This document shows, piece by piece, positions 60,623 through 64,000 of a stretch of DNA of 64,000 nt (position 1 is the stretch's first letter; each line of letters begins with the position of its first letter). The notes beneath the pieces were generated by a model. It had not been told where the DNA came from. It saw only the letters and a list, made by a program, of their open reading frames with translations, and did no database searches. Source of the DNA: Bryobacteraceae bacterium. GTDB lineage: Bacteria > Acidobacteriota > Terriglobia > Bryobacterales > Bryobacteraceae. A program made the position numbers and the translations under genes. The stretch is from assembly GCA_025928545.1 (NCBI GenBank), contig JAICJH010000013.1, forward strand, positions 52,769 through 116,768. Reading direction: 5' to 3'.

Positions 60623-62095
60623 ATGATGTCCGGATTTACAGCAAAGAAGGTATTAGCAACAGGCGGAGCGATCTTGCTCGCAACTGCCATCGGTTTAGTC
60701 AATGCACAGCCGCCGGCTGGTGGCGGTTCCGGCCGCGGCGGTTTCGGAGGACGTGGCGGTGGTGGTGGACGCGGCGGTGGTATTGCCCAGACTCTCTTTG
60801 CCGCTCTCGATTCAGATAAGGACGGTTCGCTGACTCGTCCCGAGATGAAAGCGACCCTCGACGCCTGGTTCACCAGTGCCGACTCCGCGAAGGCGGGTTC
60901 TGCCTCAGGCGATCAGCTCCTGAAGGCCCTCACCGCGGTATTCCCGATCGCACCCACCACGGGCGGCTTCGATACCTGGGGAAATTCCATCCCCATGACG
61001 CCCCAGCAGGCCGAAGTCGACGCCATGATGGCGGCGCTCCCCACAAATCCAGGCGCCAAACCCGCGCGTGCCCGTAAAGTGCTCGTGTTCGCGCACACCG
61101 GCGCGGGAGGCTTCGTCCATGCTTCGATTCCCCTCACGGCAAAAACGATCGAAGCTCTCGGTAACAAGGGCGACCTCTGGTCCACAACCATCAGCTACAG
61201 TCTGGCCGACATTACACCCGCCAACCTGAAGCAATATGATGCGATTTTCCTCGATAGCACTACCGCCTGCTTTCTCGACGATGCCGACACAGCCGCAACC
61301 AACGCGCGCCGCGCCGCTTTTCTCGACTTCGTGAGAAGCGGTAAAGGCGTCGCAGGCATCCACGCCGCCACCGATTCCTATCATTGGGATTGCGCAGCGC
61401 AGGCCAAAACCGCTGAAGCAACACCACGCGCCGATACCGCCCACGTCCTCGCCGCGCAGTTTGTGGCCCAGGGTGACGCGAATTCCGATAAGAAGGTCAG
61501 CCGCCAGGAGCTGGCTGCGCTGGCCGATGCCTGGTACGACAAGCTCGATACCGATAAGGCAGGCAAAATCAGCCAGGCCGACTTCACGGCGCGCCTGACG
61601 CCCGCCGTCCTTCCAGCCCCGGTCCGCCCGCCCCAGCCATCCGGCGAGGCAGCGCTCCAGCAGTGGCCGGAATTCAACAAGCTGATTGGCGGCTTCTTCA
61701 AGTTTCACTGGAGCGATCCGCAGCTGATCACCACGAAGATTGACGACCCGAAGAGCCCGCTGACCGCGATGTTCCACGGCCAGGAGTTCGAAATCCACGA
61801 CGAAACCTATACCTTCAACCAGGATTCGTTCTCTCGCAAAAACGTCCACGTTCTGACCAGCATCGATTACGACAAGATGAGCGACACGGATAAAAAGAAA
61901 GAGAGCAACCCTCGCACCGATCAGGACTACGCGCTCAGTTATATTCGGGCAGAAGGCAAAGGCCGGGTGTTTTATGAGGGTCACGGGCATAGCGCTCGCG
62001 TCTATGCCACGACGCCGATGCTTGAGCATATTCGCGCCGGAGTCCAGTACGTCATCGGCGATCTCAAGGCGGACGACAGCCCTTCGGCCAAATAG
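60623..62095 (+). CDS. secreted ThuA-like protein with embedded EF-hands, copy 1
   Basis: The 490-residue protein has a signal peptide and a short Gly-rich stretch. An EF-hand loop at 63-74 (DSDKDGSLTRPE) comes next, then a ThuA domain beginning near KARKVLVFAHTGAGGF. The ThuA fold is interrupted by a second EF-hand (DANSDKKVSRQE, 285-296) and a third (about 314-325). It resumes at about residue 345 with FFKFHWSDPQLITTKIDDP, HGQEFEIHDETY and a late GRVFYEGHGHSA. ThuA proteins are sugar-metabolism isomerase/dehydrogenase-related proteins. Calcium binding between ThuA halves is unusual. AAGGAG precedes the start. Confidence 0.88.
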   Translation: MMSGFTAKKVLATGGAILLATAIGLVNAQPPAGGGSGRGGFGGRGGGGGRGGGIAQTLFAALDSDKDGSLTRPEMKATLDAWFTSADSAKAGSASGDQLLKALTAVFPIAPTTGGFDTWGNSIPMTPQQAEVDAMMAALPTNPGAKPARARKVLVFAHTGAGGFVHASIPLTAKTIEALGNKGDLWSTTISYSLADITPANLKQYDAIFLDSTTACFLDDADTAATNARRAAFLDFVRSGKGVAGIHAATDSYHWDCAAQAKTAEATPRADTAHVLAAQFVAQGDANSDKKVSRQELAALADAWYDKLDTDKAGKISQADFTARLTPAVLPAPVRPPQPSGEAALQQWPEFNKLIGGFFKFHWSDPQLITTKIDDPKSPLTAMFHGQEFEIHDETYTFNQDSFSRKNVHVLTSIDYDKMSDTDKKKESNPRTDQDYALSYIRAEGKGRVFYEGHGHSARVYATTPMLEHIRAGVQYVIGDLKADDSPSAK

Positions 62096-62120
62096 CAGGT
62101 AACCTGCCATGTCAGCAAGG

Positions 62121-62156
62121 AAAGGGGGCGGGGCTTCGGTCCCGCCCCCTTTTTTG
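62121..62156 (+). terminator. rho-independent terminator after ThuA copy 1
   Basis: GGGGGCGGG at 62124-62132 pairs with CCCGCCCCC at 62141-62149, with C(TTCG)G closing the loop, followed by a run of T at 62150-62155. A textbook intrinsic terminator that separates the two ThuA genes. Confidence 0.95.
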
Positions 62157-62210
62157 TTGAACAAATTGTATACAGAATGCGATAGACTATTCCACGGCAC
62201 AGGAGAGTTT

Positions 62211-63686
62211 ATGAAGTCCAGATTTCTAAGCAGAACGGTAGTAGCTGCGGGCGCGGTGGGTTTCCTCGCAATCGCGATGAGTTTATTGAACGCGCAGGCT
62301 CCCGCCGGCGCATCCGGCGCGGCTGGACGCGGTGGTTTCGGACGTGGTCCGAGCACAGGCGAGCTTGTTTTCAACGCCGTCGACAAGGATAAGGACGGTT
62401 CGGTAACGCGCGCTGAATTCAAGGCGACATTCGACGGCTGGTACGCCGCCGCCGATAAGGCGAAAGCGGGATCGGTCGTCGAGCAGCGGCTTGCCCCTGT
62501 GCTTCAGCCCATATTTCGTTTCGCCAAAGAGCAGGACATCGACAACATGAAGGCCGCTCTGCCGAAGACGGCGGGTGCCAAGCCCCAGAAAGCCCGCAGG
62601 GTTCTGGTCCTCGGTGCGGCCAACGGTTTCGTTCACTCCTCCATCCCGCTCGCCGCGATCACCGTTGATGAACTTGGCAAGGGCGGCAAATTGTGGACGA
62701 CGGACCTCACCTACGATGCCGCCGACATCAACACCGAGAATCTGAAGAAGTATGACGCCATCGTCCTCGACAGCACGACCGGCTGTTTCCTTGACGATCC
62801 GAAGGACGCCGCGGCGACGGCCGCCCGTCGTGCGGCGCTGCTGGACTTCATCCGCGGCGGCAAAGGCATCATGGGCGTCCATGCGGCGACCGACTCCTAT
62901 CACGGAGGGACGTGCAGCGGCCTGGCTGGCGATGGCGTGACCTTCGCGACGGCGATTATGAAAGACGGCGACAAGGACGGCGACGGCAAGATGACGAAGG
63001 CTGAAATGTCCGCCGTGGCCGATGCCTGGTTCGATAAGCTCGACACAGCGAAGGCGGGCAAGATTGCCAAAGCCGAGTTCGTGACGGGATATTCGGCATC
63101 GATCGCTCCCCCGCCGGCAGGCGGTGGTTTCGGAGGTGGGTTCGGCGGTGGCCGTGGTGGTTCGGGCGGACGCGGCGGCGCGGGCGGACGTGGCGGCTCG
63201 GGACGCGGCGGAGCTCCGGGTGGTGCGCCCGGCGGTGGCTCTGGAGCCCCGCTGTGGCCGGAATTCAACACGCTGATCGGCGGTATTTTCAAATTCCACT
63301 GGGTCTATCCCCAGCTGATCACAACTAAAATCGATGACCCGAAGAGCCCGCTGACGGCAATGTTCCACGGGCAGGAATTCGATATTCACGATGAAACCTA
63401 CACCTTCGCGCAGGATTCATTCTCGCGTAAGAACCTCCACGTGCTCACCAGCATCGATTACGACAAGATGAGTCCCGAAGACCGTGCAAAAGAAGGTTCA
63501 CCGCGTACGGACCACGACTTCGCGCTCAGCTACATCCGGCCCGAAGGCAAGGGCCGCATGTTCTATGAAGCCCATGGGCATGACGAGAAGATCTACGCGA
63601 TGACGCCGATGCTCGAACACTATCGCGCCGGCATCCAGTACGCTCTCGGCGACCTGAAGGCGGACGACAGCCCGTCGCAGAAGTAG
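62211..63686 (+). CDS. secreted ThuA-like protein with embedded EF-hands, copy 2
   Basis: From the ATG at 62211 (AGGAG at 62201-62205) the protein has 491 residues; a longer in-frame start at 62109 lies over the terminator and is unlikely. It follows copy 1 in order: signal peptide, EF-hand (DKDKDGSVTRAE), ThuA N-half (KARRVLVLGAANGFVHSS), inserted EF-hand-like DGDKDGDGKMTKAE, a long Gly/Arg-rich linker not seen in copy 1, then the ThuA C-half (FKFHWVYPQLITTKIDDP). High similarity at both ends indicates tandem duplication. The terminators imply independent transcription. Confidence 0.88.
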   Translation: MKSRFLSRTVVAAGAVGFLAIAMSLLNAQAPAGASGAAGRGGFGRGPSTGELVFNAVDKDKDGSVTRAEFKATFDGWYAAADKAKAGSVVEQRLAPVLQPIFRFAKEQDIDNMKAALPKTAGAKPQKARRVLVLGAANGFVHSSIPLAAITVDELGKGGKLWTTDLTYDAADINTENLKKYDAIVLDSTTGCFLDDPKDAAATAARRAALLDFIRGGKGIMGVHAATDSYHGGTCSGLAGDGVTFATAIMKDGDKDGDGKMTKAEMSAVADAWFDKLDTAKAGKIAKAEFVTGYSASIAPPPAGGGFGGGFGGGRGGSGGRGGAGGRGGSGRGGAPGGAPGGGSGAPLWPEFNTLIGGIFKFHWVYPQLITTKIDDPKSPLTAMFHGQEFDIHDETYTFAQDSFSRKNLHVLTSIDYDKMSPEDRAKEGSPRTDHDFALSYIRPEGKGRMFYEAHGHDEKIYAMTPMLEHYRAGIQYALGDLKADDSPSQK

Positions 63687-63706
63687 TTTCAAACCAAAGC
63701 GAAACC

Positions 63707-63749
63707 AAAAAGGCAGGAATTCGGGTCAACCCCGGATTCCTGCCTTTTT
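63707..63749 (+). terminator. rho-independent terminator after ThuA copy 2
   Basis: AAAAAGGCAGGAATTCGGG at 63707-63725 pairs with CCCGGATTCCTGCCTTTTT at 63731-63749 with one G-T pair and a five-base loop. The A-run and T-run make it bidirectional. Confidence 0.95.
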
Positions 63750-63926
63750 GTCTTATCGGCGTGCACCGGCGTGCATCGGCGGCCATTATTGGTTTTCGCC
63801 GATTTAGAGTCACAACAAAATTTCAACTATTTTGCGCCTCATTCCAAAGCACTTAACCACAAAACCCACCATTTTTAACCCCGTCATCCATTGCCCTCCA
63901 TGCTATTCCGTACTCATGAGAGCAAT

Positions 63927-64000
63927 ATGACCTCGCAAAAACAACTCGACGCCAACCGCGCCAACGCAAAGAAAAGCACCGGCCCCCGCACAGACGACGG
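63927..64000 (+). CDS. partial acidobacterial hypothetical protein (right edge)
   Basis: An open frame from ATG at 63927 runs off the window; the visible 24 residues read MTSQKQLDANRANAKKSTGP and continue RTDD. The pattern, a short polar start then NRxNA-xKSTGPRT, is a family I recall being expanded in Solibacter-type Acidobacteria and some Planctomycetes. Function is unknown. It follows the second ThuA terminator by about 180 bases. Confidence 0.75.
   Translation, partial: MTSQKQLDANRANAKKSTGPRTDD

Noticed and set aside
60905..62422. Minus-strand open frame of 505 codons opposite ThuA copy 1
   Set aside because: It crosses the terminator and mirrors the ThuA coding sequence; no ribosome site or motif.
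62283..63389. Minus-strand open frame of 368 codons opposite ThuA copy 2
   Set aside because: Shadow of the ThuA gene, which has clear motifs and signal peptide.
1..64000. Transposons, prophage, CRISPR arrays, rRNA or tRNA genes
   Set aside because: I looked for these and found no transposase, integrase, repeat-spacer array or recognisable RNA gene; short RNAs could still be missed by eye.

Overview
The window looks like chromosomal DNA from a soil-type Acidobacteriota, probably near Candidatus Solibacter or Bryobacter. Four things point there: the moderately high G+C content, dense genes with many ATGA start/stop overlaps, abundant ThuA, DUF4091 and small-protein families, and a right-edge protein whose N-terminus matches a family that I recall being strongly expanded in Solibacter-like genomes. 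This placement is inference from content, not a database match. I saw no rRNA, tRNA, CRISPR array, integrase or intact insertion sequence.

Region 1 (about 0.7-23.3 kb, + strand) is a complete Wzx/Wzy-type exopolysaccharide cluster. It opens with a NusG/RfaH-like antiterminator, and an ops-like 12-mer lies in that gene's leader. Then come a Wza-like export protein, a Wzc-like chain-length regulator/tyrosine kinase, a flippase, a polymerase/ligase, three GT4 glycosyltransferases, a short initiating sugar-phosphate transferase, a PLP aminotransferase and a membrane-bound 4,6-dehydratase (together a PglC/E/F-like set). Less usual members are a DUF4091 protein, a GIPC-transferase-like propeller protein, an FAD oxidoreductase, an ATP-grasp ligase and a heparinase II/III-like protein. 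The last gene is a UDP-sugar dehydrogenase.

Region 2 (23.3-27.3 kb) holds a secreted beta-helix/FN3 protein, then a two-gene unit of a sigma-like factor translationally coupled to an ImmA/IrrE-type metalloprotease.

Region 3 (27.3-40.8 kb) is a Tad/Flp pilus locus. Thirteen genes are on the - strand: prepilin peptidase, CpaE, CpaF, TadB, TadC, a 30-residue membrane peptide, a DUF192 protein, two TadE-like pseudopilins, a TadG-like protein, CpaB, the CpaC secretin and a small anchored protein. Across a 1.1 kb gene-poor divergent region, two near-identical Flp pilins lie on the + strand behind a sigma-54-like promoter.

Region 4 (40.8-50.0 kb) carries three large polytopic membrane proteins resembling GT-C glycosyltransferases, two of them paralogous, then a TonB-like protein, a small acidobacterial-type protein, a sigma-54-dependent NtrC-family regulator and a small zinc-ribbon candidate. 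The regulator is the obvious candidate to drive the pilin promoter, and the membrane enzymes may modify the pilus or surface glycans.

Region 5 (50.1-64.0 kb) is a mixed metabolic/envelope region: an SRPBCC protein, a zinc alcohol dehydrogenase, two small proteins, an SDR, a DUF697-like protein, an APC permease, a metallo-beta-lactamase-fold hydrolase, a secreted hypothetical protein, an AhpD-like protein, a GH28 polygalacturonase, and two tandem secreted ThuA proteins whose ThuA fold appears interrupted by EF-hand segments. Two strong rho-independent terminators bound the second ThuA gene.
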